Below, piece by piece: positions 25,782 to 36,822 of a DNA stretch of 49,901 bases; positions within the stretch are counted from its first letter, which is position 1, and each line of letters opens with the position of its first letter. The notes beneath the pieces are model-generated. The model saw only the letters and a program-made list of their open reading frames with translations, was not told where the DNA came from and did no database searches. The DNA lies in NCBI RefSeq assembly GCF_014652215.1, contig NZ_BMYJ01000009.1:63351-113251 (forward strand), written 5' to 3'. A program made the position numbers and the translations under genes. Origin of the DNA: Neogemmobacter tilapiae. GTDB lineage: Bacteria; Pseudomonadota; Alphaproteobacteria; Rhodobacterales; Rhodobacteraceae.

Positions 25782-27053
25782 CTAAATCAGGGCCTGCACC
25801 TCGGCGGCGACGGCCTCCAGATAGGTGTCGCGGTCAAAGATTGGCCGGGCATGGCTTTGCAGGGCCTGACCCACGTTTTGACGTAGGGCGGCATCGCGCG
25901 CCAGGACCAAGACGCGTTCCGCCAAGGCCCCGGCATCCAGCGGCGGGGCAAGGCAGGGCTGCGCCTGTCCTGCTGCGGTGATCAGGGGGGCTATGCCCGA
26001 GGCGCGGTCAAAGCAGACAACGGGTGCACCGGCCATCATCGCGTCAACCGCGACATTCGGCAAAGTGTCCAACCGGCTGGGCAGAACAAAGACATTGGCC
26101 ATGGACTGCGCCAGATCGGGCAGGCCGGTCTTGCCGACAAAGACCTTGTCAAAATCGAACCCCGCTTGCCCGGCCTGCACCTTGAGCAGCGTGGTATAGG
26201 TATCGCGGCCCGAACTGGGCGGGCTGCCGAACCAGAAAAACGCGACATCGGGGCGGTCGGGGTTGGCCAGCACCTGCCGCGCCATTTCCAGAAACAGATC
26301 GCAACCCTTGCTGAGGATCAGGCTGCCCATGCCCATGACATTGATCCGCCCCTCAGCCCCCGCCGGGCGCATAAGGGCGCGCAGGCGGGCGGCGTCTTGG
26401 GCTTGCGCGGTGGGATCGGCGTCAAAGGGGGGCACGGCGCATTGACCCTGCGGCAGGATGCGGTGGTTTGGGGGCCAAAGGGCGCGATCCTCGCCAAAAG
26501 CCTCAACCGCGGCCATGGGCGAGGAGATCAGGACGCGCTTGGCCCAAGCCGTGATCTCGCGGATTTCTTGGCGGTTCGCCAGACGGCTGGCCATTTCATG
26601 CGACAGGATCAGGACGGGCAGACCCGAGGCGCGGAGGGCTGGGAAGGCGGCGCGGCTGGCCATGCTGTTGACGACCACCGCAGCGGGTTGATGCCGCCGC
26701 AAGATCTGGCGCAGTTGGCGGTCGATCTGGTCGGGCTTGCCCTGCCCGACATAGATGGCGCTGGCATCCTGTTGAAACCACGGCAGCAATTCGCCAGGGC
26801 CGACCGAAAAGGTCACCAGATTGACATCGCGCGACAAGCGGCGCCCGATGTCCAAGGCGACCATCGGCGCACCGGAGCGGCTGGCATTGTGGGTGATCAG
26901 CAGAACGCTGGGCCGATCTGCGACGGTGGGGCGTCCGGGGGGCAGGGGATGAAGGCGGGGCTTTGGCTTTCCGGCGCGGGGCGATTTGATCTTTTGCGGC
27001 TGGGGCCGACCGTGCAAGCGCCGCCAAAGCCGTCGGATCAAACGCTTCACCAT
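25782..27053 (-). CDS. glycosyltransferase family 4 protein
   Basis: This 423-residue GT-B enzyme transfers a sugar from a nucleotide donor, probably to surface polysaccharide or glycolipid. An N-terminal basic region (VKRLIRRLWRRLHGRPQPQK) is followed by a Rossmann start (PSVLLITHNASRSGAPMVAL) and the C-terminal donor domain with PSRLDTLPNVAVDAMMAGAPVV (E-x7-E region here variant). There are no signal or membrane helices, so it is cytoplasmic and possibly membrane-attached by its basic N-terminus. The ATG at 27053 follows GGAAAGGGAAG, better than upstream ATGs. It is divergent from the SGNH hydrolase gene. Confidence 0.83.
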   Translation of the reverse strand: MVKRLIRRLWRRLHGRPQPQKIKSPRAGKPKPRLHPLPPGRPTVADRPSVLLITHNASRSGAPMVALDIGRRLSRDVNLVTFSVGPGELLPWFQQDASAIYVGQGKPDQIDRQLRQILRRHQPAAVVVNSMASRAAFPALRASGLPVLILSHEMASRLANRQEIREITAWAKRVLISSPMAAVEAFGEDRALWPPNHRILPQGQCAVPPFDADPTAQAQDAARLRALMRPAGAEGRINVMGMGSLILSKGCDLFLEMARQVLANPDRPDVAFFWFGSPPSSGRDTYTTLLKVQAGQAGFDFDKVFVGKTGLPDLAQSMANVFVLPSRLDTLPNVAVDAMMAGAPVVCFDRASGIAPLITAAGQAQPCLAPPLDAGALAERVLVLARDAALRQNVGQALQSHARPIFDRDTYLEAVAAEVQALI

Positions 27054-27136
27054 GACTTCCCTTTCCAAGACGGCTTGCATCTTTCCTGAATGCCGGGCCT
27101 GATGCGGCAAAGCAAGCCTGACAGGACCGCCCCAAA

Positions 27137-27781
27137 ATGACCCGCACCATTCTTTGCTATGGCGACAGCAACACGCATGGCACCGGCCCCATCCCCGCTT
27201 GGGGGCAGGGCTTCCGTCTGGACCGCGCCGACCGTTGGCCGAACGTCATGGCCAGCGCCTTGGGCGCAGATTATGAGGTGATCGCCGAAGGGCATGGCGG
27301 GCGGACGGTTTGCCATGATGATCCGGTAGAGGGGCCGCACCGGAACGGGATGACGATCCTTCCCGCGATTTTGGAAAGCCACAAGCCGCTGGATCTGGTG
27401 ATCGTGAAGCTGGGCACGAATGATCTGAAACCGCGCTTTGCGATGAATGCGGCGGATATTGCCCTGTCGCTGGAGCGGATGGTGCGGCTGATCCGGCAAT
27501 CGGAATGCGGGCCGAACAATGGGGCCCCGCAGATCCTGCTGGTGGCCCCACCAAAGGTGCAAGAGGTGGGCCCCTTGGCCGAGATTTTCGAGGGTTCGGC
27601 GGCGCGTTCGCAGGGCTTGGGGGTGGCGATCCGGGTGGTGGCGGAACGCAATGGGCTGGGCTTTGTCGATGCGGATGATCATATCGCTGTGTCGCCGGTG
27701 GACGGCATCCATTATGACGCCAAGGCGCATCACATTCTGGGTGCGGTGCTGGCAAAAGCCGTGCAGCGCCATTTCGGTTAA
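27137..27781 (+). CDS. SGNH/GDSL-family hydrolase
   Basis: This 214-residue esterase-like enzyme has the block I nucleophile motif CYGDSNTHG (Ser11), the block III motif KLGTNDL and the block V catalytic pair DGIHYDAKAHH. The fold hydrolyses esters, often acetyl groups on sugars. There is no signal peptide. It starts an apparent operon with rbsD and rbsK, only 14 bp before the former, so it may deacylate a sugar before mutarotation and phosphorylation; that is an inference from position. Confidence 0.88.
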   Translation: MTRTILCYGDSNTHGTGPIPAWGQGFRLDRADRWPNVMASALGADYEVIAEGHGGRTVCHDDPVEGPHRNGMTILPAILESHKPLDLVIVKLGTNDLKPRFAMNAADIALSLERMVRLIRQSECGPNNGAPQILLVAPPKVQEVGPLAEIFEGSAARSQGLGVAIRVVAERNGLGFVDADDHIAVSPVDGIHYDAKAHHILGAVLAKAVQRHFG

Positions 27782-27795
27782 GGGGAGCGAGGACA

Positions 27796-28248
27796 ATGCT
27801 GAAGAATTTGGACAATCGGCTGAATGCCGATGTGCTTTATGCGCTGCGGGCGATGGGGCATGGCGATACGATCGTGATTTCTGACACGAACTTTCCCGCC
27901 GAAAGCATCGCGCGGCAGACGGTGATGGGCAAGCTCTTGCGAATGGAGAACCTGACGAGTGCCGAGGCGGCGCAAGCGGTGCTGTCTGTGCTGCCTTTGG
28001 ACACGTTTGTCGATGATTTTGCCGGACGGATGGAGGTTGTTGGCCATCCGGACCGGCTGGAACCGGTGCAAGCCGAAGTGCAGGTTGAAATTGATCAAGC
28101 CGAAGGGCGTTCGCGGCCGATGATTGGTATCGAGAGGTTCGATTTTTATGAACGGGCCAAAGGGGCCTTTGCGGTGATCCAGACCGGTGAGACGCGGTTT
28201 TACGGCTGTATCATCCTGCGCAAGGGCGTAATTGCGCCAAAGGAATGA
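27796..28248 (+). CDS. rbsD: RbsD/FucU-family sugar mutarotase
   Basis: This 150-residue protein interconverts pyranose and other ring forms of a sugar before phosphorylation. The start MLKNLDNRLNADVLYALRAMGHGD and the later RFYGCIILRKGV are typical of the family. MGHGD and the C-terminal tyrosine fit the FucU subgroup as well as RbsD, so the sugar could be fucose-like rather than ribose. A GAGGACA site precedes the ATG. It overlaps or abuts the kinase gene. Confidence 0.85.
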   Translation: MLKNLDNRLNADVLYALRAMGHGDTIVISDTNFPAESIARQTVMGKLLRMENLTSAEAAQAVLSVLPLDTFVDDFAGRMEVVGHPDRLEPVQAEVQVEIDQAEGRSRPMIGIERFDFYERAKGAFAVIQTGETRFYGCIILRKGVIAPKE

Positions 28249-28250
28249 TG

Positions 28251-29168
28251 ATGAAACCGATTGTCATTCTGGGGATCTTTGTGGCCGACACAGCCTATCG
28301 CGCGCAGCGGATGCCGCAGATGGGCGAAACCATTCTGGGGCAGGGCTTTGTGCTGGGGCCGGGGGGGAAGGGGTCCAATCAGGCGGTGGCGGCGGGCAAG
28401 GCGGGGGGCGATGTGCATATGATCACACGCCTTGGCGACGACGCCTTTGCCGGAATTGCGCGGGACATCTGGGGCAAGGCCGGGGTGAAACCGGCGGTAA
28501 AGGTGGATCACGAAAGCTATACCGGGGCGGCCTTTATCTTTGTGGACAGCAACAGCGGCAACAATGCGATCATCGTGGCCAATGGGGCCGCGGGGCGTAT
28601 TGCGGTGGAGGATATTGAGGCGAACCGCGCGCTGATCGAAGGGGCGGGGGTCTTTGTGACCCAGTTGGAACAACCCATCGCCCCCGCCCATCACGGGCTG
28701 GCCATCGCCCGGGCGGCGGGGGTGACGACGATCCTGAACCCGGCCCCGGCGGCGGAACTGTCGGATGCGATGCTGGCCTTGTGCGACTATCTGACGCCGA
28801 ATGAATCCGAGGCGGAATTGCTGACGGGCCTGCCCGTCACCAATCTGGATGAGGCCAAGGCGGCAGCCGAGGCTTTGTTGCGGCGGGGCGTGGGGGCGGT
28901 GATCCTGACGCTGGGGGCGAATGGGGTGCTGTATCACGACGCGCAGCAGACGCTGCATGTGCCGGTGGTTTCGGCGGGCAAGGTTATTGACACGACCGGG
29001 GCTGGCGATGCGTTCAACGGCGGTTTCGCGGTGGCCTTGGCCGAGGGCAAGCCGATTGCCGAGGCTTTGCGCTTTGGCAATGCCACGGCGGGGATCAGCG
29101 TGACGCGGGTCGGGGCGGCGGCCTCCTCGCCCGAGCGGGCCGAGATTGACGGCTTGTTGCAAGGGTAA
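28251..29168 (+). CDS. rbsK: ribokinase (PfkB family)
   Basis: This protein of about 305 residues phosphorylates ribose or a related sugar. All key motifs are intact: GPGGKGSNQAVAAGKAGG (sugar site) and DTTGAGDAFNGGFAVALAEG (ATP site with catalytic Asp). Three ATGs in a row occur at 28245, 28248 and 28251; the third is at the right distance (6 nt) from AAGGA and is chosen. The first would overlap the rbsD stop by 4 bp. The gene converges on the ABC transporter operon with a hairpin spanning both stops. Confidence 0.92.
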   Translation: MKPIVILGIFVADTAYRAQRMPQMGETILGQGFVLGPGGKGSNQAVAAGKAGGDVHMITRLGDDAFAGIARDIWGKAGVKPAVKVDHESYTGAAFIFVDSNSGNNAIIVANGAAGRIAVEDIEANRALIEGAGVFVTQLEQPIAPAHHGLAIARAAGVTTILNPAPAAELSDAMLALCDYLTPNESEAELLTGLPVTNLDEAKAAAEALLRRGVGAVILTLGANGVLYHDAQQTLHVPVVSAGKVIDTTGAGDAFNGGFAVALAEGKPIAEALRFGNATAGISVTRVGAAASSPERAEIDGLLQG

Positions 29169-29185
29169 GGGGCTGCCCCCTTACC
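29164..29185. terminator. hairpin spanning two convergent stop codons
   Basis: GGTAAGGGG (29164-29172) and CCCCTTACC (29177-29185) form a 9-bp stem with a CTGC loop. The stem includes the TAA of rbsK and the TAA of the ABC ATPase on the other strand. It probably limits read-through in both directions, though no U-tract follows. Confidence 0.6.
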
Positions 29186-30254
29186 GCAACCGCAGGCCCT
29201 GAGCGTTGAACAGCAGCGCCTTGGACGGGTCAAAGCGGGCGTCAAAGCTTTGCCCCGATTCCAGCGCGCGGCTGTCGCCTGTGGAAACGGTGATCACCTC
29301 ACCACCCTCGCCATGCCGTGCATAGGCGAAACTTTCGCCGCCCAGATGTTCCACCAGATCGACGGTCAGCCGCAATCCGGCGGCACCATCGGGGCGGAAA
29401 TGTTCGGGGCGCAGGCCCAGCGTGACCTGCGTGCCCGACGACAGTTTCGCCGAGGCGGGCAGGGCGGGCAGGATCTGGTCGCCATGATCGGGCAGGCGCA
29501 AAGCGCCGCCCGCGTCCACCACAGCAGGCAGGAAGTTCATCTTGGGGCTGCCGATAAAGCCCGCGACGAACAGGTTGTCGGGGTCATCATAAAGGGTCAG
29601 CGGGCTGCCCACCTGTTCCACCACCCCGGCGCGCAGCACGACAATCTTGTCGGCGAGGGTCATCGCCTCCACCTGATCATGGGTGACATAGATGATCGTG
29701 GCGTTCAGCTTTTTGTGCAGCCGCGCGATTTCGATGCGCATATGCACCCGCAATTCGGCGTCGAGGTTCGATAGGGGTTCGTCGAACAAAAACACCTGCG
29801 GATGGCGCACGATGGCGCGACCGATGGCCACACGCTGGCGCTGCCCACCCGACAGGGCCTTGGGCTTACGGTCCAGCAGGGGTTCCAGTTCCAGAACCCG
29901 CGCCGCTTCCATCACCTGTTTGTCAATTTCCGCCTTGGACAGCCCGGCAAAACGCAGGGCGAACCCCATGTTTTCGCGCACGGTCATATGGGGGTAAAGC
30001 GCATAGGTCTGAAACACCATCGCGATGCCACGGGCCGAGGGGTCCACCTCGTTCATGCGGGTGCCACCGATCTGCAATTCGCCGCCAGAGATTTCCTCCA
30101 GCCCCGCGATCATCCGCAGCAGGGTGGATTTGCCACAGCCCGAAGGCCCGACAAAGACCACGAATTCGCGGGGGGCGATGTCCAGATCGACGCCCTTGAT
30201 AACCTCTAGCCCGCCATAGCTTTTGCGCACCCCGCGCAGTGTGACGCCACTCAT
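29181..30254 (-). CDS. sugar ABC transporter ATP-binding protein (UgpC/MsmK type)
   Basis: This 357-residue ATPase drives a carbohydrate (CUT1-type) importer. It has Walker [10 protein letters not shown] (36-44), signature [14 protein letters not shown] (from 134), Walker [13 protein letters not shown] (from 154), and a C-terminal TOBE region of the MalK/UgpC class. It is the last gene of the operon binding protein - two permeases - GH2 - ATPase, starting 13 bp after the glycosidase. Confidence 0.92.
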   Translation of the reverse strand: MSGVTLRGVRKSYGGLEVIKGVDLDIAPREFVVFVGPSGCGKSTLLRMIAGLEEISGGELQIGGTRMNEVDPSARGIAMVFQTYALYPHMTVRENMGFALRFAGLSKAEIDKQVMEAARVLELEPLLDRKPKALSGGQRQRVAIGRAIVRHPQVFLFDEPLSNLDAELRVHMRIEIARLHKKLNATIIYVTHDQVEAMTLADKIVVLRAGVVEQVGSPLTLYDDPDNLFVAGFIGSPKMNFLPAVVDAGGALRLPDHGDQILPALPASAKLSSGTQVTLGLRPEHFRPDGAAGLRLTVDLVEHLGGESFAYARHGEGGEVITVSTGDSRALESGQSFDARFDPSKALLFNAQGLRLR

Positions 30255-30267
30255 GCTCCGCTCCCCC

Positions 30268-32460
30268 TTACCCGGCTGTCAGATGGATGGTCCGGCTGCC
30301 CAGACGGTCATTCTGCACGGTCACTTCAATCGGCCCGGCCGCATTGGCCCGCAGCCAGAAGCCCGTGGAACCGGCCCGCAGCGGCACAAGCCCCGGCCCA
30401 AGGCGTTCGGCACCCTTGACGCTGATCGACACGGGGTCGGTAAAGAACGGCAGTTTGTTCCCCACCTGATCCAGCGCCCGGATCATCACACGCACCTCGT
30501 CATGCACGCCGATTTGCGTAGCATCCGCCACCACCTGCAATTCATGCGCCACAGGGTCAGCGGCGAATTTGCGTTCGGCGACCAGCTTGCCATCGACATA
30601 GCCGCGAATGGTCCCATGTTCCCAGGACATGCCCCAAAGCCCCAGTTCGGCATCGGTGAAATGGCGGCGGTCCAGAACCACCGGTGCATGCGGCAGGTGG
30701 GGGAAGTTTTCGCGGTCCGGCCCGACGCGTTTCGGCGGCTTGTCGCCATAGACCAGTTCAATTTCATCGCAGTTGGTCAGAATGATCAGCGGCAGGATGC
30801 CCCCGATGTTGCGTTCCCCCCGCGCCCAGAAGGTGACGGGTTCCAAGACCACGCCCTCAGCGATGTCCGATTGGCTGGCATAGACATGGCCCGCGAATTT
30901 CGGCTCGCGGAACATGTCCATCACGCCGTGATGGCAAATGCGGTCGCCGGATCCGAAATCCTTGTGGGTGTTGTAGTCAAAGGCGCACCAGCCGATGGCC
31001 CCGGAGATTTGCGTATCGCCATAGGCGGCGTTCAGAACCTCTAGGTGACGGCGCACATGTTCGGCTTGGCGTTGTTCCTGATCCTGCGATTTGGTGGGAT
31101 ACATATGCCCGCCGAATTCGGTGATCATATAGGGAACCACCCGGTCCAGACCCGTCACCTCTTGCTGCGGGCGCAGCGGCGTGCGGGGGCGATTGCCGCC
31201 CAATTCCTCATTCCCCAGAATGAAGTCGTTCATCGTGTAGACATCTTCCAGCATCTCGCTGTCGGTGATGTAGCGCACGCCGCCCGTGGGCCGCGTGCTG
31301 TCCAGATCACGCGCCAAGTCGTTCGTCTTGGCGTAAAAATCGTGACTGTCCTGGCTTTCGTTGATCCGAACGCCCCAGATCACGATCGACGGATGGTTCC
31401 AGTCCCGCGTGATCATCCGCCGCACGTTTTCCACCGATTCCGCCTGCCACTCCAGACCGCCGATATGCTGCCAGCCGGGGATTTCCTCGAACACCAGCAG
31501 GCCGATGCGGTCGCAATGGTCCAGGAACCAGGGCGATTGCGGATAATGCGAGGTGCGGACCATGTTCAGCCGCAGCTCGTTTTTCAGAATTTCCGCGTCA
31601 CGTTCCTGCGCTGCGCGGCCCATGCCATAGCCGGAATAGGGGAAGGATTGGTGACGGTTCAGCCCCCGCAGTTTCAGGCGGCGGCCATTGAGCAAAAAGC
31701 CCTCTGGCGTGAACTGGGCCGAGCGAAAGCCAAAACTCGTTTCGGTGGCGTCATGGCCATGGGGCGTTTGCAGCGACAGGTCCAGCCGATAGAGGGCGGG
31801 GCTGTTCAGATCCCAAAGGGTGATGCCTTCCAGCCCAGTGAAGGTCAGGAAAACCTCGGCCCCGGTCACCTCCAAAGTCGTTTCCGCCAGCGCCGCCCCC
31901 GCGCTATCGCGCAGGGTGGCGGTCAGTTGGCCGGAAAGCGCCAGCCCTTGGGGATTGTCCAAAGCCACCCGCGCTGTCACCGTCTTGCGGTCGGCCAGCA
32001 CATCCGGCGTTTCAATCTTGGTCAGGCCGATGCTGACGGGGGCCGTCACCCGCAGCCAGACATCGCGGTAAATCCCGGCATAGGTCAGATAGTCGATCTG
32101 CCCGCCAAAGGGCGGGATCAGGGGGTTTTCACGGCCATTGATATGCACGGTCAGGGTGTTCGCCCCGTCGCGCAACTTGCCCGTCAGACGCGCCGCAAAG
32201 GGGGTATAGCCGTCCTTGTGCGCGACCAATTCCTCGCCGTTCAGCAATACGCGGCTGTCCGCCATCGCCCCATCAAAGATCACCTGCACCTCTTGCCCCG
32301 CCCAGGCGGGATCGGCGCTAAAGGTCTTTTCGTAGGTGAAACCTTTTTGATAGCAAGTCTCGTCGAAATAGTTGAACGGCAGATCGACCGCATTATGGGG
32401 CAGGCGGACCTTGTTCCCGTCAAAGGTCCAGTCGTCGTTAAAGTTGGTCGTCACGCGCAT
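30268..32460 (-). CDS. glycoside hydrolase family 2 enzyme (beta-galactosidase/glucuronidase-like)
   Basis: This 730-residue enzyme hydrolyses beta-linked glycosides. The N-terminal sugar-binding and immunoglobulin-like domains (about 1-250, with [16 protein letters not shown]) are followed by the TIM barrel. The acid/base is Glu368 in WGVRINES (usual motif W-S-x-x-N-E) and the nucleophile Glu448 in MITEFGGH. There is no signal peptide, so it acts in the cytoplasm on imported glycosides. The ATG at 32460 lies 6 nt after AAGGA; the ATG at 32466 directly touches that site. It lies between the permease and ATPase genes of the importer. Exact specificity is unknown. Confidence 0.9.
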   Translation of the reverse strand: MRVTTNFNDDWTFDGNKVRLPHNAVDLPFNYFDETCYQKGFTYEKTFSADPAWAGQEVQVIFDGAMADSRVLLNGEELVAHKDGYTPFAARLTGKLRDGANTLTVHINGRENPLIPPFGGQIDYLTYAGIYRDVWLRVTAPVSIGLTKIETPDVLADRKTVTARVALDNPQGLALSGQLTATLRDSAGAALAETTLEVTGAEVFLTFTGLEGITLWDLNSPALYRLDLSLQTPHGHDATETSFGFRSAQFTPEGFLLNGRRLKLRGLNRHQSFPYSGYGMGRAAQERDAEILKNELRLNMVRTSHYPQSPWFLDHCDRIGLLVFEEIPGWQHIGGLEWQAESVENVRRMITRDWNHPSIVIWGVRINESQDSHDFYAKTNDLARDLDSTRPTGGVRYITDSEMLEDVYTMNDFILGNEELGGNRPRTPLRPQQEVTGLDRVVPYMITEFGGHMYPTKSQDQEQRQAEHVRRHLEVLNAAYGDTQISGAIGWCAFDYNTHKDFGSGDRICHHGVMDMFREPKFAGHVYASQSDIAEGVVLEPVTFWARGERNIGGILPLIILTNCDEIELVYGDKPPKRVGPDRENFPHLPHAPVVLDRRHFTDAELGLWGMSWEHGTIRGYVDGKLVAERKFAADPVAHELQVVADATQIGVHDEVRVMIRALDQVGNKLPFFTDPVSISVKGAERLGPGLVPLRAGSTGFWLRANAAGPIEVTVQNDRLGSRTIHLTAG

Positions 32461-32469
32461 GTTCATTCC

Positions 32470-33291
32470 TTATTTCACCGAACCCAGCAGGCCTTCGACA
32501 AAGCGGCGTTGCAGGACAAAGAAGACAATGACCACGGGCAGGGTGGCCACGATGGCCCCGACCATGACCACACCGAAATCGGGGACATAGGCCGAAGCGA
32601 GAGACGAGACGACCAGCGTGATCGTCTTCATGTCATTGGTTTGCAGCACGATCAGCGGCCAAAGATAGGCGTTCCAGTTCGCCATAAAGACGATGATCGT
32701 GGCCGCAGCATAGGTGGGCCGCATCACAGGCATGTAGATATACCAAAAGATCTGCCATTCTTTCAGCCCGTCAATCCGCGCCGCATCGCGCAATTCGCCA
32801 GGAAAGGCCTTGGTGGCCTGCCGAAAGTAAAAGATGATAAAGATCGAGGCCACGCCGGGGGCGATGATCGCAGTATAGCTGTTCATCAGCCCCGCCTTGG
32901 ACATCATCACGAACAGCGGGATCATCAGCGCGGCAAAGGGGATCGACAGCATCAAAAGCAGGCTGCCGAAAAGCCGTTCCCGGAATTTCGACTGGAACAT
33001 CTCAAACGCATAGCCTGCCATCGAGGACACCAGCAGCGTCAGCGCCGTGCCGACGACGGCGACCCAAGTCGAATTCCACAGCACCAGTGGCAGGTCCACT
33101 TGGGCCGCAAAATTCTGGATGTTCGTCCAAAGCGCCGAGCCGGGCATGACGCGGCCCTTGGTGATGTCGGCGCTCAGGTTGGTGGCCCCGATCACCATCC
33201 AAAGGAAGGGAAAGACCGACAGGAAGGCCGCCAGCGAAAGCGCGCCATAAACCAGCGTGCGACGGATCAGGGGAAGGGCCTGGTTCATCAT
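32470..33291 (-). CDS. sugar ABC transporter permease (MalG-like)
   Basis: This 273-residue inner-membrane protein has six hydrophobic segments, and its EAA loop ELRDAARIDGLKEWQIFWYI is typical of CUT1 permeases. It overlaps the upstream permease by 4 bp and is followed after 9 bp by the glycosidase. It pairs with the MalF-like permease. Confidence 0.93.
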   Translation of the reverse strand: MMNQALPLIRRTLVYGALSLAAFLSVFPFLWMVIGATNLSADITKGRVMPGSALWTNIQNFAAQVDLPLVLWNSTWVAVVGTALTLLVSSMAGYAFEMFQSKFRERLFGSLLLMLSIPFAALMIPLFVMMSKAGLMNSYTAIIAPGVASIFIIFYFRQATKAFPGELRDAARIDGLKEWQIFWYIYMPVMRPTYAAATIIVFMANWNAYLWPLIVLQTNDMKTITLVVSSLASAYVPDFGVVMVGAIVATLPVVIVFFVLQRRFVEGLLGSVK

Positions 33292-34184
33292 TTCCGCTCC
33301 CTTGCGACAAAGAATTGCAGGGCGGTCAGCAGAGCGACCAGCACCACGATCACGTAAGAGACTGTCGCCGCATAGCCGAGGCTGGGCATGAAGCGGAAGG
33401 TCAGGTTGTAGATATACAGCGACAGGGTCAGCGTCGAATCCGCCGGGGCCCCACCGACGCCACCGCTGGCCGTGATGTTGTTCACCTCGTCAAACAGTTG
33501 CAGCGTGCCGATGGTGGAAATCACCGTGGTGAACAGGATCACCGGTTTCAACATTGGCACCGTCAAATAGACGAACCGCGCCCAAGCGGGCACGCCGTCA
33601 ATCCGCGCTGCCTCATAGATCGAACGGTCGATGTTTTGCAGCGCGGCCAAAAAGAAGATCATATTATAGCCCGTCCACCGCCACGTAATGGCGATGATGA
33701 TCAGGCATTTCGCCCAAAAGGGCTGCGCCAGCCATGGGATCGGGCTGGAAATGATGTGCAGCCACATCAACGTGTCATTCACCACGCCGTCGGTGGCGAA
33801 CATCGACTTGAACAGGACGGAATAGGCGACCAGCGAAGTGACGCAGGGCAGAAAGATCGCCGTGCGGAAAAAGGCGCGGCCGCGCAGTTTCGGGTCATTC
33901 AGGGCGACGGCGGCCAGAATGGCCAGCACGATCATAATCGGCACCTGAATGATCAGGAAGATCAGCGTATTGGTCAGCGCCCGCAGGAAAACCGGGTCTT
34001 GCGTGAGGCGATAGATGTTGGCCAGACCGCCGAACTGGGTGTTCACCCCCTTGCCGGTCTGAAAGCTCATCCACAGCGACCAGAGGATCGGATAGACCAT
34101 AAAGATGGCCAGCAATGTCAGCGCCGGGGCCAGAAACAGCCAAGCATAGACATTTTCACTGCGGCCAAGGCGGAACTTGCCCAT
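33288..34184 (-). CDS. sugar ABC transporter permease (MalF-like)
   Basis: This 298-residue inner-membrane protein has six hydrophobic segments from YAWLFLAPALTLLAIFMVYP onwards and the EAA loop IYEAARIDGVPAWARFVYLT. The ATG at 34184 follows GAGGG and begins MGKFRLGRSEN; an upstream in-frame start would add 14 unlike residues. The preceding 117-bp gap carries two strong hairpins. Confidence 0.92.
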   Translation of the reverse strand: MGKFRLGRSENVYAWLFLAPALTLLAIFMVYPILWSLWMSFQTGKGVNTQFGGLANIYRLTQDPVFLRALTNTLIFLIIQVPIMIVLAILAAVALNDPKLRGRAFFRTAIFLPCVTSLVAYSVLFKSMFATDGVVNDTLMWLHIISSPIPWLAQPFWAKCLIIIAITWRWTGYNMIFFLAALQNIDRSIYEAARIDGVPAWARFVYLTVPMLKPVILFTTVISTIGTLQLFDEVNNITASGGVGGAPADSTLTLSLYIYNLTFRFMPSLGYAATVSYVIVVLVALLTALQFFVARERK

Positions 34185-34215
34185 CGCTGCCCTCGCATTT
34201 TGACGGAAATCATGT

Positions 34216-34279
34216 CCGGGGGGCATTGCGGCCCCCCGGAATTGTCCGGGCTTTACCCCCGGAAAGCAATGCTTTCCGG
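34216..34279 (-). terminator. two tandem hairpins between binding-protein and permease genes
   Basis: The first stem is CCGGGGGGC/GCCCCCCGG (34216-34239, 6-nt loop); the second is CCGGAAAGC/GCTTTCCGG (34259-34279, AAT loop). Both are perfect 9-bp stems. In this position such structures usually protect or partly end the binding-protein mRNA, so that more binding protein than permease is made. Confidence 0.7.
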
Positions 34280-34301
34280 CCCTTGCCCGAACGGGAGGAG
34301 C

Positions 34302-35576
34302 TTATTGGATCTGCTGCTGCACCTGCGCGTCGATGGCGGCAATTGCGTCATCGACCGAACCGCCCGCAGCCAGACCCGGAAGCTGTGCCGCCACGGCAGC
34401 ATCGACTTCGTTGGTGAACAGGCCATAGTTCACCGGCGGGATCGCCCCCAACCAGTCCGAGAAGTTCTGCCAGACAGCCTGCCCGCCGAAATATTCGTCA
34501 GAGGCTTTATAGGCATCACCATCGCGGGCCGCCAAAAGCGAACCGACAGCGCCGTTGTCCACCAGAATTTTCTGATAGAAATCGGCATCCTTGCCCCAGA
34601 CTTCGGCCAAGAAATCCACCGCCGTCGCCTTTTCCTCGGACGAGGCCAGCACATACCAGCTTGACCCACCCAGGTTCGAGGCATGGGTCGCGCCCTCAAC
34701 CCCCGACAGTTTCGGCAAGGGGGCGACACCCCACTGGCCCGACATATTCGCAGCCTTGATCGTGCCGGTCATCCACACGCCGGTAAAGACCGAGGCGACC
34801 TCGCCACTGGTAAAGCCGCCAGTGTAATCGGCCCAGCCTGAAACAGGCTTATAGATTTCCGGGGTTTGCAGCAGTTTGGCATAGGTCTCAAGGCTGGCCT
34901 TGAACACCGGGTTCCCGGCCAGATTGGCGGTGCCGTCGGCGTTGAAATACCAGCTTCCCGCCGATTGCAGCAGAATGCGGATCGCGCCGGCGTCGTTCAG
35001 GTCGATCCCCAGCATCGGATGGCCGGTCTTTTCCTTCACCACTTTGGCAATCTCGATGAACTGCTCCCAGGTGATGTCTTGCAGATCTTCGGCCTTATAG
35101 CCCGCCTCGGCCAGAATGTCGGTGCGGTAGAACAGCCCCGTCACGCCCGAATCGAAGGGCAGCGAATAGGTTTGCCCGTCCAGCGTCGCCAGTTCCACCT
35201 TGTAGGGTGCGAAACCGCTGTAATCGACCTTGTCGGTCAGCGGTTCAAACGCGCCGGGGAAGGATTGCAGGTATTTCTGAGCGCCGTAGTCTTCGACCAG
35301 AACGATGTCCGGCAGACCTTCGGTCGTGCCCGAGGTCAGCTGCGCTTGCAGCTTTTGTTCCATATCGGCCTTGGCAAAATCGACGATGTTAAAGGTCACA
35401 TCGGGATGCATCGCGGTATAGCGGGCCGCCGCTTCCTTCATCGTCGCGCCGTTGAAATTCGGATCCCAGCACCAAACGGTGATCTCTTCGGCCATCGCTG
35501 CGCTGGCGGCCAGCAGGCTGGCTCCGGTCATCAGCCCAAACATTGTCGTGCGCGAAAGCGCCGCAAAACGGTTCAT
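34302..35576 (-). CDS. sugar ABC transporter substrate-binding protein
   Basis: This 424-residue periplasmic binding protein has a signal peptide ending MTGASLLAASAAMAEE and mature protein beginning ITVWCWDPNFNG. It belongs to the family 1 (MalE/UgpB-like) extracellular solute-binding proteins by length and by segments such as VTFNIVDFAKADMEQKLQAQL. The ATG at 35576 has the strong site GGGAGGAAG at 6 nt; upstream in-frame sequence is not protein-like. It is the first gene of the importer operon and sits just downstream of the LacI-family regulator. Confidence 0.92.
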   Translation of the reverse strand: MNRFAALSRTTMFGLMTGASLLAASAAMAEEITVWCWDPNFNGATMKEAAARYTAMHPDVTFNIVDFAKADMEQKLQAQLTSGTTEGLPDIVLVEDYGAQKYLQSFPGAFEPLTDKVDYSGFAPYKVELATLDGQTYSLPFDSGVTGLFYRTDILAEAGYKAEDLQDITWEQFIEIAKVVKEKTGHPMLGIDLNDAGAIRILLQSAGSWYFNADGTANLAGNPVFKASLETYAKLLQTPEIYKPVSGWADYTGGFTSGEVASVFTGVWMTGTIKAANMSGQWGVAPLPKLSGVEGATHASNLGGSSWYVLASSEEKATAVDFLAEVWGKDADFYQKILVDNGAVGSLLAARDGDAYKASDEYFGGQAVWQNFSDWLGAIPPVNYGLFTNEVDAAVAAQLPGLAAGGSVDDAIAAIDAQVQQQIQ

Positions 35577-35655
35577 GTCTTCCTCCCATATGTCGTCGGG
35601 GATTCTCCTCCCCCGTTCCATAGTGGTAAAAGACCGCGCCTCTTCGCGCAACAAG

Positions 35656-36747
<1,092 letters not shown>

Positions 36748-36822
36748 TCAGGAATAGGGCCACGGGGCAAGCTTTTCCTTTGGAAAGGGGCCGGGGCATC
36801 GCCCGCAGCCCCCTTGCACGCC

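Noticed and set aside
31045..33357. 770-codon plus-strand open frame opposite the GH2 and permease genes
   Set aside because: It spans two real genes and their junction in antisense; the His/Arg/Gly-rich composition is that of a shadow frame, not a protein.
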